A stretch of 64,000 bases of DNA, taken from positions 34,500,911 to 34,564,910 of the forward strand of contig JAGTTD010000007.1 in NCBI GenBank assembly GCA_018398585.1, in the 5' to 3' direction. Shown here in pieces: positions 34,401 through 45,870 of this stretch (position 1 is the first letter of the stretch; every line of letters starts with the position of its first letter). The stretch comes from Simmondsia chinensis. Taxonomy: Eukaryota; Streptophyta; Magnoliopsida; Caryophyllales; Simmondsiaceae. The position numbers and the translations under genes were made by a program. The notes beneath the pieces were generated by a model, which was given only the letters and a program-made list of their open reading frames with translations, did no database searches and was not told the DNA's origin.

Positions 34401-37079
34401 AAACGTTGCCCAGTTCAAACGGAAAGGCTGCTCGGTATTAGGCATTGTAAGACCAGCATAGCTCTGAAGTACTTTCTCAGCAGTAGCATGAGACAAGAAT
34501 TCTACAAATCCATATCCCTCAGAAAGACCGGTGTGCTTATTGCGAATAACCTTAATAGATGACACCTGCAATTGATCGGACCAAATTCTAGTCAACAACT
34601 CTGTTAGTAAAAAACCAAGTATAATACTCATAAAGGGTATTTACATATAATTGCCAATAATATGGTAAAAATATGTGTTTCTTAATGTTATTCGTATGAT
34701 GCACGTATTGTCCTTATTTTTCCATTTAAAAATAATGATAATTGAAAATAATTAATACCCACAACAAAATTAAATATTTCCATTCTATATTTTGCTAAAT
34801 TTTTTAACTCTCAAATAATTGACTATACCCAATCATTTATTATGTTAAACTTCTGTTATTGTTATTGTGACTGACATTATCCTTTTATAAATCACAAACA
34901 ATTGACTGAAATTTTCATACATAAAGCCGAATAATACACATATGTATTAGATCTTGTTTAATTTCCGTAACTTAATTAACTAACAGGGGTCAACAGAAGG
35001 CAATAATTTGTCCGAAAACAAATAAACTACCTACCAACAAAATTCAGAGGCCTGCTTCCTTAAAGAATTAAAATCTGTCAGGGTTATGTTCTTCCCACAA
35101 TTTCCAAAACCTTGCTCGACAAGAAAGCAGGAAATTAAATGCAAAGTTATGCCGTATCTAGATCTACATTTGCTAGTAGTATCCAGTCCGATTTTCTATT
35201 TTAAATTTTTCGTTGTCTAGCAAACAAAATTAGGAAACAGAATATCGGTGCGCCCAGTGCAGACATGTATATATAGTTTGAAAACCCATCCATAAATGGA
35301 AAACTCTAACTGATTCAATTTCTAGAAATTTCTGATACCAAGTAGTTTTAGAAGCTGAGGAGCCAAATCAAGGGCTAATTAGTTCTTATCTGACAACAAG
35401 CAAATGGCATGATAAGCCATACAGTATGAGAATATAATCCGAAGAAATGGAAAAGTAACTAATTTTAGATAAGTCAAAAAATTAGACTTTAAGTTGATGT
35501 TTACAACCAAAGACCATTCATTTCATTGCTTCAATAATTGAGAAATATCCCAAAAAAAAAAAAAAAAACCATATCAATAAGCAAACTATTTAGCATTTAA
35601 GCTCATTCAAACTTCAGATTTGATGAAATAGAAACACTCTTGACATCTCCACTTACATTTTCAGTTATCTCAAGCAAAAAAGCATATCTCCCCAAATTCA
35701 ACAAATACCACATACAGTCCAATATCTTTAGTACAGATGCAGCATCTGATCCAATAGGAATGACGTTTTGGTCCAATGATAAAACTATACCAGGATTTCA
35801 AATCCTCGAACAAAAACATTCTAAATTCAAATTCTGTCACCCTAAAACCCGCTTACTTACCAAAAAAGGCATCTATCCAATATCTTTAGTACGGACCCGG
35901 TTTCTTTCAACAATAAAAGCTCAAACCTTTTTCAAATTCAAATCTTTTTTAGATAAAAACAATCGTACACCCAGCAAAAGTTTCACATTTCACCAGTATA
36001 GATGATGTCATAGCTCATGAAAGAACCAATAAAACCCAGATCACGTTAGATCCGTACAGAATATATCCACTTCATTTCTATTAATGTACCAGCATTGCTA
36101 TCACACATCAACCTGCCACTAGTCATAGCTCTACACTCAAAAAAAAGCAACTATACACTGAAAACAAACAAATCAAATACCTTTTCACTTTAATAGCCCA
36201 TCAATTCCACAAATCAACGTAAGCAAGACTCTTTGTTACGAGTATAAAACCAATCTTTGAATCCGTAAGCTTAAGTTTTTGAAATAGTTGGTACCCTAAT
36301 ATGACATCTGATTCTTATTGACCAAGATGTCATGAGTTTAGATCTCAATAATCCCCTTTCAATATTAACATAACCTAAGCACAAGATATGAGGTAGACAA
36401 GCAGAATATCCATGTAAATCCAATCTTAGACCTTCACCCATAAGTATAAACTTTTGGAATAGTTATTTCCCTATAAGCGTGACTTCGGATCCCAAGAACC
36501 TCTTTCAATATTAACGTAATTTAAGCATAAGCTATAACGCAGGCCTATACAATATCTACATAGAACTAATCTCATACCTTCATCCACAAACTTAAACTTT
36601 TGAAATAGTTAAACCCCTGCACAAAAAAAAAAAAAAAAAAAAAACAAAAACAAAAACAGAGCATACCATAAAAAACAAAGATAAAGATTATATTTTTATA
36701 CCTCTCCAGTAGAAGCAAAGCAACTATGAAGATAATTCTCATCCATCCAATGATGAAGATCCCCTACCCAAACCGTCTTATTCTCTCCACTCGACCCCTC
36801 ATTATTACTCCCGCTACTGTTACCATTACCGTTACTCCTCTGCTGCTGGTGGTGATGGTACCCTCCGCCGCCTGCAGCTCCGTGAGCCGCCGGAGAAGGC
36901 TGCATATACGGATGGTATGCCGCCGCCATGTAGTGCGGCGGCGGCGGCGGATAGTGCTGCATTACCATCGCCGCCGCTGGGTACTGCATCGCCGCCATCC
37001 AATGCGGCGGCGCCGGCGCCTGAGCCGCCGGAATGTGGTGATGGTCGCCGCCAGCGGTGGTGGACGCTGTAGAATTCAT
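28623..37079 (-). CDS. RBP47: RBP45/RBP47-family poly(A)/U-rich RNA-binding protein, six exons
   Basis: Exons on the minus strand: 37079-36702, 34565-34100, 32291-32224, 32125-31995, 29998-29902 and 28781-28623. Together they are 1299 bp, 432 codons plus TAA, with all phases matching. The N-terminus is rich in His, Pro, Ala and Gln. RRM1 is at about residues 101-181 (VWVGDL, GYGFVEF), RRM2 at about 195-274 (IFVGDL, GYGFVRF) and RRM3 at about 305-375 (IFVGGL, GCGFVQF). A Gly/Tyr-rich tail ends in QQQVS. These proteins bind poly(A)/U-rich RNA in the nucleus and move to stress granules (family knowledge). Introns 1-4 are GT-AG. Intron 5 has a GC donor (CAG|GCAAGA). Introns reach 1.1-2.1 kb because of transposon insertions. 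The gene looks intact and is the only convincing host gene. The member (RBP47 rather than RBP45) is inferred from the HHWMDENYLHSCF and MPNTEQPFRLNW wording. Confidence 0.93.
29118..29369 (-). mobile_element. 5S rRNA-headed SINE, copy 2, in intron 5 of the RBP47-type gene
   Basis: Flanked by TATTATAATCACAAAAA at 29101-29117 and 29370-29386 (17-bp duplication). On the minus strand the 5S head (CACCGGATCCCATTAGAGCT-like, AAGCGTGCTTGAG, ATGGGTGACG) is followed by the RTE-type tail (GAAACAGCCTCTCTTCAGG, GAGGAAAGCTATGTACATCC, GGTGGGAGCCCTTGGGGCAC) and an A/T-rich end. Confidence 0.88.
30147..31040 (-). mobile_element. RTE LINE fragment with 15-bp target duplication, in intron 4 of the RBP47-type gene
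   Basis: Flanked by TTAGTACCGATACTA at 30132-30146 and 31041-31055. On the minus strand it includes GACACGACCTCGCCTATCTC ... GAGATGGCCTTAGAGAGAGC, the C-terminal end of the RTE protein also seen at 9290-9350. A long 3' UTR with a (CT)n run follows, then the tail (GGGGCAAGACTGCGTACATCC, GCGGGAGTCTTTGAGGCACT) and terminal (TTG)n. Severely 5'-truncated. Confidence 0.8.
31138..31428. mobile_element. MITE, same family as 11981-12252, in intron 4
   Basis: The left arm (TCCCTCTATTGTAATGGACGG, CCAAGATTTGTTA) is inverted on the right (TCTTGGCCGTTCATTACAAT, GGAGGGCCAGGATTCGCC, CTCACGCTTTCACCC). It lies between two (TA)n tracts and has an internal poly-A and poly-T. Confidence 0.7.
31456..31897. mobile_element. 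MITE-like inverted-repeat element in intron 4
   Basis: The left arm (ATCACCACAACTTTTAAATT, TTTGAAAAATCAACTCC, AATCAACCACTTTAGATC) is mirrored at the right (GATTTAAAGTAGTTAATTG, GGAGATGGTTTTCTAAAAAA, GTTACGGTGGTTA). The middle has B-box-like TTCAAATCTCGCC and a Pro-like GGGGATTGAACCTGG stretch, so it may contain an older insertion. Confidence 0.55.
35760..35890 (+). mobile_element. tRNA-derived SINE-like sequence in intron 1
   Basis: TGGTCCAATGATAAAACTAT resembles an A box and GGATTTCAAATCCTCG a B box, with normal spacing. A T-rich end follows. Diverged. Confidence 0.35.
36268..36610. repeat. Short direct repeats in intron 1
   Basis: The motif CTTAAGTTTTTGAAATAGTT recurs, diverged, near 36446 and 36588. 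Its neighbour, TTTCAATATTAACATAACCT, also recurs. Spacing is about 140-180 bases. Confidence 0.5.
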
Positions 37080-37210
37080 CGTTCTCTCTCTCCCCTCTCG
37101 GAAACCCTAATTTGAGAAATTGGGAGGAGAGAGAAAATGAAGAGGGGGATTATGGAGGCTGAAAGAGATGATTTTTATTTGAGGGTAAACGCGGTCGGTG
37201 CCTCAGCCGT
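37080..37210 (-). promoter_or_regulatory. 5' UTR/promoter-proximal region of the RBP47-type gene
   Basis: A CT/GA-rich leader (GGGGAGAGAGAGAACG just before the ATG on the minus strand) and a telo-box, AAACCCTAA, at about 37103-37111 on the plus strand. Both are common in plant 5' regions of RNA-metabolism genes. No clear TATA box, and the transcription start is not determined. Confidence 0.4.
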
Positions 37211-37347
37211 TGGATTGAATGGCTGCGATTGGATCTCAGACGTTGATTTTACAGCGGTGCGGTGATGAATTTTGTAATTTGTTTTTCCTTTTTTGTTTTT
37301 TGAATTTCTTGATTTGGGGTTCTGCTGAGGATATGCATGGATTCAAT

Positions 37348-37827
37348 AACTGACATGGCTGTGGTTTTCACCAATATTATAGGTTAGTTTTAAAATTTAA
37401 AAGAAAATCATCAGTTAAATATTTAAAGTTTGAGAATTTATTACCTATGTACTATAATATTTTAATATATATAATAAAATATTTTAAACTTTAAATTTTA
37501 TCATCTAAGTATTTTATGTTAGAATTTAATAAATTGGTCAGTTTTATATTAAAAATACACATTTAGTACATGATTATGCTGCTAACTGACATGGCTGTGG
37601 TTTTCAGCAATATTATATGTTTATATCTAAGTTCCAAATTTTAAAAGAAAATTATCATTTAAATATTTAAAATTTGGGAATTTATTATCTATGCACCATA
37701 ATATTTTAAAATAAATAATGAGATATTTTAAATTTTGAATTTTATCATCTAAGTACCTTATGTCAGAATTTAATAAACTAATCAGTTTTATATTAAAAAT
37801 ACACATTTAGTACATGATTATGCTGCT
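37348..37827. repeat. 236-bp direct tandem duplication upstream of the RBP47-type gene
   Basis: AACTGACATGGCTGTGGTTT starts copies at 37348 and 37584. Both continue in parallel to TACATGATTATGCTGCT. The copies differ at scattered positions and by small indels. Confidence 0.8.
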
Positions 37828-38589
37828 ATATAAGTCCTAAATTACGAGAAAAACTTTTGATCAAATTTTGATGTAAACTATTTGTATATTGTAAAAATCA
37901 TGTGTTGTGTCAATATTTTTAGGTAAAATCATTAAATTGTAATAAAAATACTTATATATTGTCGGAATTATATTTCACTTTAATATTTTCTAATGAAAAT
38001 CTATCAAATTTTGGCAAAATAATACCTAAATAGTAAAACTTTGAAACTTAAGGTTACCTAAGTTACAAAATTTTAAACCTTAAAGTATCACATTGTATAT
38101 ATTGAAACTTCAGAGAACTTAGGTTATAAATGGTCCAATCTCAAAATATCTAAGTAATAATTTTTTAATTTTAAATTAATTGTTATTTATGTCATAAGTT
38201 ACTTGTATATATTATTTATTTTAAATTATATTAATTAAGTATCTATATAATTTGTATTATGTTAATCTAATTCAAGAATAAATTGACGTCAAGCTGGCAA
38301 CATAATTTTTTATGATCATTGTCACAGGTGGGTTTGTAATGGACTAATGGGTTGGTTTATCTCGGACATTTGCATTAATATGGCCAAAATGTTAAAATTA
38401 CAGAATTAACGTAACTTATTGTATCATATGACCAAATTAAAAATTACGAATAGACTAATTAACACAATGGATAAATATAGGAATCTTTAATGTAAATAAG
38501 ACTTTAATTAGTGTTATTACTTCTTATATTAAATATATGAGATTATTTTATAATTTAATTATATAAAATATTATATTGTCCATGATAGG
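37828..38589. other. AT-rich intergenic DNA
   Basis: No gene or bounded repeat recognised. Confidence 0.35.
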
Positions 38590-38960
38590 GGTGTATTTGA
38601 GTCAACCAAGCCCTAGCTCAGGGCTCGGCTCATTTATACTTTGCTTGGTTTAGGCTCGGCTCAAAGTTCACCCAACTTGAAAACTTCAAGTTCAAGCTGG
38701 GCTCGTTATAAGCTCGGGCTTGACTGTATTAAGCTCGAACCCAGCTTGGTTAAAGCTAGCAATTTCTGGGCTCATTTATGCTCCATGTAGGCTTCATTTA
38801 AGTTCATACTTAAACTTGACTCGATTGGACATATTTAACATAATAAACTATATAAAAATTAGCTAATTTAGATTTGCTTAAGCTCACGAGCACACGAGTT
38901 CAAACATCTTGAGCTCGAACCAAGCAGAGACTTTTGAGTTTTATGAGTTAGCTCGACTCC
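38590..38960. repeat. GCTCGGCTC/GAGCTCGA-rich degenerate repeat
   Basis: Many short repeats of the type GGCTCGGCTCA, AGCTCGGGCTTG and GAGCTCGAACC in both orientations. Such sequence is common in plant non-autonomous DNA transposon remnants. Ends not defined. Confidence 0.4.
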
Positions 38961-39117
38961 ATTATATAGATTTAATATATTATTATTTTTATTACTTGGA
39001 GGAATTTTTAAAGGGCACCAATTTTGCTCCTTCACGTGCTCGTGCCTTGATATTTACCTTAGATCTGCCTGCCGAAGTCCTTTTCTTAAATCATTACTTA
39101 TAATAATAATAATGATT

Positions 39118-39532
39118 TTAACAATTTTTTTTACTGAAAAATCTAAATTTTAGGTGTTATTTTAAAAAATTATCTAAATTTTTTAATTTTTTAAAAAGCT
39201 ATCTAAACTTTATAAAACTTTTTAATGTCACACCTTAATGTTAGTACCGCTAGTATCCATTAGTTTTTACTAATATGACCTTTGAAGGAAAAAGAAAATA
39301 ATTTTAAAAAATTCAATTTTGCACAAAATTATTTTTAAATATTTTAAATATATAAAAAAATAAATGCATAAAAAAATATTTTTTAAATGCCATATCAATA
39401 AAAACTAACAGTAAATTACAAAATTACAAAATAGCTGTGTTAACATTTAAGATGTGACATTAAAAAATTTTGTAAAGTTTAGGTGGTTTTTTAAATCCCC
39501 ACATAAAATCTAAATAATTTTTAGTAAAATCC
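39118..39532. mobile_element. MITE with long imperfect inverted repeats (copy 1 of a pair)
   Basis: The left arm (GAAAAATCTAAATTTTAGGT, CTATCTAAACTTTATAAAAC, TTTTTAATGTCACACCTTAA) is mirrored on the right (TTAAGATGTGACATTAAAAA, TTTTGTAAAGTTTAGGTGG, AAAATCTAAATAATTTTTAG). A second copy lies at 49492-49916. Confidence 0.7.
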
Positions 39533-40775
39533 TGTAGTAGTAATAATAATAATAGTAGTAATAATAATTAATATAAAGTCTTAATATTAATTTCTATCAT
39601 CGGAGGAAAATTTAACCACCTCTTGAGAAAAATAATATTCAAAATCAGAAAATAATTTTTATTCTATCTTTTAATCATTGCATCTTTAATTTCAAATCAT
39701 TTTTAAATTGACCAAATATTAACCCTTATAAATTTATACAGTTATATTAATTCTTCATATTCCATAAAATAAAATTTGAAGAAAAAAATATTAGTTAAAA
39801 ACCTCTTGAGGCTAAATATTTTTTAGAAGTAAATTTTTAAATAAGCTCAATTTAAACATAAACATGACATATATGTGACAAAAAATATTAATTTATTAAT
39901 AAATAATATAATACCTATTATTTTCTTGGCTAATAGTACTTAAATATAGAATTGACACATTTTCTTAGGGTTCGGCTCGAATTTTAAATATTAATATTTT
40001 TTTGCTAATAACTGTAAAATGCTAGATGCATTCAATATATACCCAATTTGGGTACCTATTAATTTGTTAAAATATATACAAGAAAATATTAAATAATTAA
40101 TTTTTATATGTTTATAAATATACTGCATGTAATTAAGTATACTATTAAATGTATAAAGTAAATTACTTTTTTGAGTGTAAACCCTCAATGGGTAGCCACC
40201 GTTATGGTAAGTTGACCACCAACCCCCTCCCCTTTCCTATTTATAATTTTTTTCTTTTTCTTTTTTGGGAAAATACTTTTTTCTTTTTTTTATTTATAAT
40301 TTGGAGGGTAGTAGTAATGATGAGCAAGTGGTGGCTTCTTTGACCTAATTTTCATGGCAATTTATAATAAGGCGGAAAATGATCCACTTATAATAAGGTA
40401 AGTGCGTCGGATGTATTAAATTTGTCTCGAAAAAATGTGACAGTACAGATGAGTATAGCTCATTTAGGGCATTAAATATCGCATGTGCATCTTGGTGATG
40501 TTACTCGTGTAGCTTGGACCATGAGTAAACACCTTCAACACACCCTCTTTTGAGCTGAAATAATTTGGCTTTTCCTAACACCAAAGTAAAAGCAACTGGC
40601 TATATTAAAATGCATTGAAAAATGCTCGATTTCGTAGCACCGAGTTCAATTCACCCCTATGGTAGAAAATCTCTAAATATACTCCACCTATTCATTTGAA
40701 AGATCTTTCACCAACAATTCATAGCAGGTTTTCTCTCTCTAGACACATTCTCTTTCTTTTTGGGCCCCAGAATAT
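39533..40775. other. AT-rich intergenic DNA
   Basis: Nothing recognised. The last 300 bases are less AT-rich but have no coding signal. Confidence 0.35.
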
Positions 40776-42590
40776 TTGGGATGCTGCTTTAGCCATGGTA
40801 GATTTGACACTGGGGTGGCAACGGATGTCGTGAGCAAGATGTCAACGAAGCTAGCCAGTTTGAAAGTGGGATCTCTGTCTAAAGCAGGAAGGACAACCTT
40901 GATTCAATATTCACTTGAATCAATGCCTAGTCATAGTATGCCGTGTTTTTGCCCCTTGCTGCCCCGCCCCCCCACATGAAGGTTTCTAATAAAGGGGATA
41001 GTCTTTGCAGGAACTTTTTTCTGGAAGTCAAAGGACAAGGATGGCATGAAGATGATAGTTTGGAACAAAATTTGCAGGCCTAAGAGCGCTGAAAGGCTAG
41101 GTCTGCAAAAGTTTGATGCTATCAATATTGTATTCCTTTACAAGCTGGATTGGAAAAGTTCTAACGGATGATAATGGTTTTTAGGTTTAGTTGATTTAGG
41201 GAAAGTACCTAAATTTTATGGATTATGTTAGTAAGAAGTCGGACTCTCCTGCTTGGAAGGGGGTCTTGGCCGCTAGAACCATCCTTAACAAAAGCTTGAG
41301 ATAGAGGATTGGTGATAGGCAAAGAGTGAATTTCTGGCTTGACTATCATGTGGCTAATGTCCCTCTAATTAGTATGATTGGGGAGGGATAGGCACCATAT
41401 GATTGCAGTTGGAAAGTTGTGGGCTTTATCTTAAATGATGAGTGGGATATGGATATGGTTAATCACGAGGTTCCCCAAACTCTTCACAACATCATCTTGG
41501 CTATCCCGGTTCCCAAGACCCGTGTTGAGGATAAACTATGTTCGACCTTTTCTAGTAATGGATGGTTTAATGTGAAATTGGCTACTTGGTTGGTGCATAA
41601 TCTCGACTTGTCGGAAAGGAAGAGCTGGGATTGCTGCTGGATCTAGAATCTGGACATTCACCCAAAACTTAAGGTCTTTCTTTGGTAGCCATTGAATGAT
41701 TGTCTTCTAAAAGGGGCCCAGCTGGTCAAGTGTTTGTCATTGCAAGTAGGTCCCTACACTTGGTGTGGGGTACACAGCAAGGATCTCACCCATATTTTAC
41801 TGCTTTACCTGAGAGCTAAGTAGGTGCAAAGGGTTGCTAGATCGACCGGTGGTTAAGAAAGTTCCAAACACGATCGAATCTCATACATGAACCGAGGAAG
41901 AGGAGAAGCAAGAGTAATCTTAAGGAGGGAAGGAGCCTTATCTACTTTATATTCATGTGTTGGCATATCTGGAAGGACATAAAAAATGCTCTTTTTGGAA
42001 ATGTGAAGCAACGTCCAGCCAAGCCTGTAATTTTGGCAAGACAAATGAATTTGGAACTCTCTCTTCATGGCGAGAAGGCAGATGTTAAGGCGCCTCAAAT
42101 TAAGGATCACAAGATTAATGGATCAAAGAGAAGAAAGTGGATTTCATAGGTCCCTCCTGCTTTGGGGTGGGTTAAGGAGAATTTTGATGGATCTAGGCAC
42201 GGCAAATTTGTGGCTGCGGGCTTTACTTTCAAGGATCAAGAAGGAAAGATCTGTCGAGCAGGATTCCCTAAGCTTGGTCAAGCTTTGATTGTTGTGGCTG
42301 AAACAGTCACTGCCAAAGATGTGCTCATCTGTGCTTTAAGTCTGGTAGCTTGAAGAATCATAGTGGAAGGGGATAATGAGGTTGTTATCAGATCGATGAA
42401 TGGGGTGTACTCTTCTCTGGCATAAATTGTAAATATTGTGGAAGACATACGTGCTATTACTTATTCGGCAGCACATGTTTTATATGTTCATTATTTTAAA
42501 GAAGCAAATAAGACAGCAGACTAGTTAGCAAATGCGAGTCATGAGCACTTAGGTGTTTGCCCCTTCCCAGGTCCTTCTTTCTTTTGCCCT
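40776..42590 (+). pseudogene. L1-type LINE ORF2 C-terminal half (RT end, zinc-binding domain, RNase H), degenerate
   Basis: From 40836 it reads KMSTKLASLKVGSLSKAGR and TLIQYSLESMP, the RT thumb/connection of plant L1 proteins. The zf-RVT-like region (41219-41830) includes WKGVLAARTILNKS, DRQRVNFWLDYHV and SSNGWFNVKLATW. It ends with an RNase H-like domain at 42160-42560 (ENFDGSRHGKFVAAGFTF ... AETVTAKDVL ... VEGDNEVVIRSMN ... AHVLYVHYFKEANKTAD). Many stops and frameshifts. Confidence 0.8.
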
Positions 42591-43318
42591 GGCTAATGTC
42601 TTAGGGGTCCCCTTTAGGAGAGAGATACTCTAAAGTCCAGGTCATTATCGATTTAAAAAAAATTTGTGCAGTAGAAGGGCCTAAAGAAGCCCATGGGGTT
42701 TGAAGATCGGATGATGTAGTACATATCCATCTTATACCTTGTGAAAAAAATTATATTATATTTGTATTTAACATTAATAGCTGGGATTGTTGGGATTTAA
42801 ACAAGTAACCACTTGATCAATAATGCTCTAATGCCTTGTTAATGAACCTAAGCATCAACAATGGTTTTGTACTCTAACATCATCTAGAAGAAAGAGAAAT
42901 AAATGTTGAATTGAGCGCATGATATTGAGTAAGAATTTCTATCACCAAAGGTAAACCTCTCAAATCAGGCTGATAAGGTCGAATTAGAATTGCATTATTT
43001 TGGGTTCTAGGTATTTTAGAATTCAATAAGTTTTGGTTCAGAATCATAAGAAAATAAACACTCTAAGGCTCTATTTCTTATGAAGGAAAAATTAGATTTT
43101 AGAAATCAATTTTCTCAGTTTTCTTTGCTTGGCACACGTTCTTTAATGTAAACAAGCATTTCGATCCTAGTAGTATTGAGTTGAATTCCCCCTATGGTGC
43201 CCATTCTTTTACTTCTATGAACAAATTATGACTCTAGTTAGGATAGTCGTTTTCCCTCCAAGACTCCATTTCTATAATAATGTATTGTATCTGTGTACTA
43301 TATATATATATATATATA
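42591..43318. repeat. Dispersed repeat R1, copy 1 (pair at 50292-51027)
   Basis: From GCTAATGTCTTAGGGG and AGATACTCTAAAGTCC to GTAGTCGTTTTCCCTCC and a final (TA)n, it aligns collinearly with 50292-51027, with small indels. It follows L1 here but RTE sequence there. It may include an L1 3' UTR. Non-coding. Confidence 0.8.
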
Positions 43319-44479
43319 GCAACCTTACTTGATGACCATGTTGAAATTAAAAAGAGAAAAAATAGAATAGACAAGCAAGCATATGGACATTGAGTTTCAT
43401 CATGCTCGGGAAAAGCAGGTACAGGGTAATGTTTAGGTTCACTACATCCCTATGAAGAAGCATAGCTAACATTTTTGCAAAGGGTATCTCCCATTCTACG
43501 TTTACCTACCTTCGAGGCAAGCTTTCAGTGGTTTCCACAACTTCAAATTAAGGGATATTAATAGATTATAACTCTAGCTAGGACAGTCTTCTGCCCTTCA
43601 GGACTCTCTTTTACTAAACATGAAGGTATTGGTTTACTCTCTGTGTATACGACATGTTGGCAACTCTCATATTCATATTTGCTATTCTATTTTCCTCTTC
43701 TAAAACAACTTTCCTTGTAACGTGAGGAAATTCATTATTCCAAGCAGCCTAAGCTTTGAGATATTCAAGGTTTAAATTAGGATTAGACCAAAAAGAACTA
43801 CTGGACGGGATCATAGGTCATGACATCCGACGAGGTTGGATGGAAGAATGATGGGGTAGTGATCTTGGACTCAATTATTCAATTCGATTAGATTTACAAA
43901 AATGCCAAACTAGAATAGAAGCTTTAGACATTTCAAAAAAATACCTCCACTGAAAGGATGGGATACAAAACTGACTTTGACTTACCTTATCCAACTTGGC
44001 TAACTTCTTAACAACGATACAAAGCTTTACACCTCTTTACGAAAACACGAGATCAGCAACGCTTACTTGAGGTCATGTTCCTTTTTGAAAAATTTGTTTG
44101 GTTGTCCTTGTTTATTTGAGCTAAATGTTTTATCATGATACAGTCATCTATATCAAAGCTTAGCCCAATTATCTTATGCAACTCCCATGCTTCTTTAGTG
44201 AACACTAGATCATCATTGGTGAATTCTTCCTGGTCCTCCTCAACCCTTACCTTGTCACTCGTCTTCTCTTATGTTTAATTCATCTTGGGGCTTCTTGCGA
44301 GGCTTCTTTTATCCACCTGAGTTGATTTCCATGTCCTTAAAAAATTTTGTAGAGCTTTCTTTGCTTCCTTTTTCTTCTCACGATTATTAACTTCCCTACC
44401 TTTTTTAGGCAGTGAGTGATTAAAGACCCTAGGATGTCCTCTTTTCTTGCCTGCTATGCTTGATTTTTCCAATTGAGGG
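43319..44479. other. Non-coding DNA, no confident content
   Basis: A segment at 43540-43660 (TAACTCTAGCTAGGACAGTC, CTTCAGGACTC) resembles the end of R1, so an older R1-like piece may be present. Confidence 0.3.
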
Positions 44480-44612
44480 ATATACAGATACAACAATAAC
44501 AATAGATCAAGTGCCTCAAGGGCTTCCACGTAAGCAGGGTCTGGGATAGGTGGGATGTACGCAGCCTTACCCCTTCAGGGTGATACCCTAACAAGAGGTT
44601 GTTTCTGAGAGG
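44480..44612 (-). mobile_element. Truncated SINE/LINE tail (RTE-type)
   Basis: On the minus strand it reads AACCTCTTGTTAGGGTATCA, AAGGGGTAAGGCTGCGTACATCC (given in part), GGAAGCCCTTGAGGCAC and a (TTG)n-like end. There is no 5S head. The flanks GAGGGATATAC and GAGGGACATAC look like an imperfect target duplication. Confidence 0.65.
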
Positions 44613-44764
44613 GACATACATATGTTTTTAAAAATTATGTGCTTTGCCCCTAAGATGGTCTCTTCTAGTGCATCAAACCTAAGTACATGGTCTCCTTTAG
44701 TTTCCCGTACAAGTATTTTAAAAATATAAAATATGGTTATTTCAATTTTACTATTATAATATTT

Positions 44765-45870
44765 TTAGAAATAAGAAAAATGACCCTTATCTCTTTGAAT
44801 TATAAGGCCCCTACATTTTATCGTATTCATAAAAAGGCCCATCTTCAGTATATGATGACATCATTTTTTATCACTAGAGCTGACATATCAACTTTTTTGT
44901 TAATGTTGCCGTAAAATGATAAAAGTATTCTTTATACTCTTATTATTACTTTATAAGCACAAAATTTAATATTTTATATTATGCAGAAACTTTCTATATT
45001 CGCTTATTTTGTTTAAAAGTATTATTATTGAAGGGTATTTTTATCATTTTACTGTAATATTAATTAAAAAAAAAAGTAGTTGCCACTTCTGGTCTGTCGA
45101 CAAAAAATGGGGTTATCATGCCGCGGAGTAGACTTTTTATTAATACAACAGAAACTTATAAGCTTTTCATTGATTCAAAAATGTCATAGTATTTTTTATT
45201 GTTTTGAAAAAAAAATTAGGGTACTAAAATGTAAATAACACTAAATGTTAGGAAAATGTCTCAAAATTCCTTGAAAGATTAAGTAGAGATGCCGTGAGGA
45301 GGCTGATCGATCGGGTGAAGCTCGTTCAATGGGGAATGTTACGTAAGTTTGGGACGCCTGCAGTGAGCTCGCTAATCGATGGGGAGCCGCGTTTTCACGC
45401 GTGTATAAATATTGACGTAGGGTTCGTACGTTGGTATCTAATTATATTCTTGTGAGGTTTTTCCCAGTGGCGCCGCCAAAGAAAAGAGTGAGAGAGAGAA
45501 AGTGAGTAACTGTAATTCTTCATTTTGATTCAATAATAAAAGCTCCAATCTTTGCCCGTGGTTTTCTCCCCTTTCGATTGTAAAGGGGTTTCCACGTAAA
45601 TTATTGTGTCGTTTGTTTCTTTTCTCTTTTAGTCCATTTACTTCTCGTATTATCGTGGTATTTGATTCGGATTGCACACCAGGATTATAGTTTTTCCGCA
45701 AACTAAAAATATTAAGCAAATGATAAGCTCTAGCTGAACTGAAAAGGTAAAGGACTAGTAGGGAGCAAAAAATAACAGGTTGATCTCGATTTAGATAAAA
45801 ATTTTCACTCAGGTCCAATCCAATATTTGAAAATTTTAAACATATTACATGATAACAAACCTTGACAAAA
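44765..45870. repeat. Dispersed repeat R2, copy 1 (pair at 54352-55873)
   Basis: Collinear with the second copy from GAAATAAGAAAAATGACCC to CAGGTCCAATCCAATATTTG, apart from one solo LTR at 45246-45701. It contains GGCCC-starting sub-blocks and GTTGCCACTT...CTGTCGACAAAAAA. Non-coding. Its class is unknown. Confidence 0.8.
45246..45701 (+). repeat. Solo LTR (about 456 bp) inserted in R2 copy 1
   Basis: Starts TGTTAGGAAAATG and ends TTTTTCCGCA(A), flanked by ACTAAA at 45240-45245 and 45702-45707. The uninterrupted sequence (AACACTAAAAAATTAAGC) exists in R2 copy 2 at 55732-55750, which is an empty site. It holds TATAAATATTGACG near 45404 and the Copia-type block GTGGTTTTCTCCCCTTTCG. Confidence 0.85.

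Noticed and set aside
35640..36005. 121-codon plus-strand frame in intron 1 of the RBP47-type gene
   Set aside because: It covers a tRNA-like SINE and has no conserved features.
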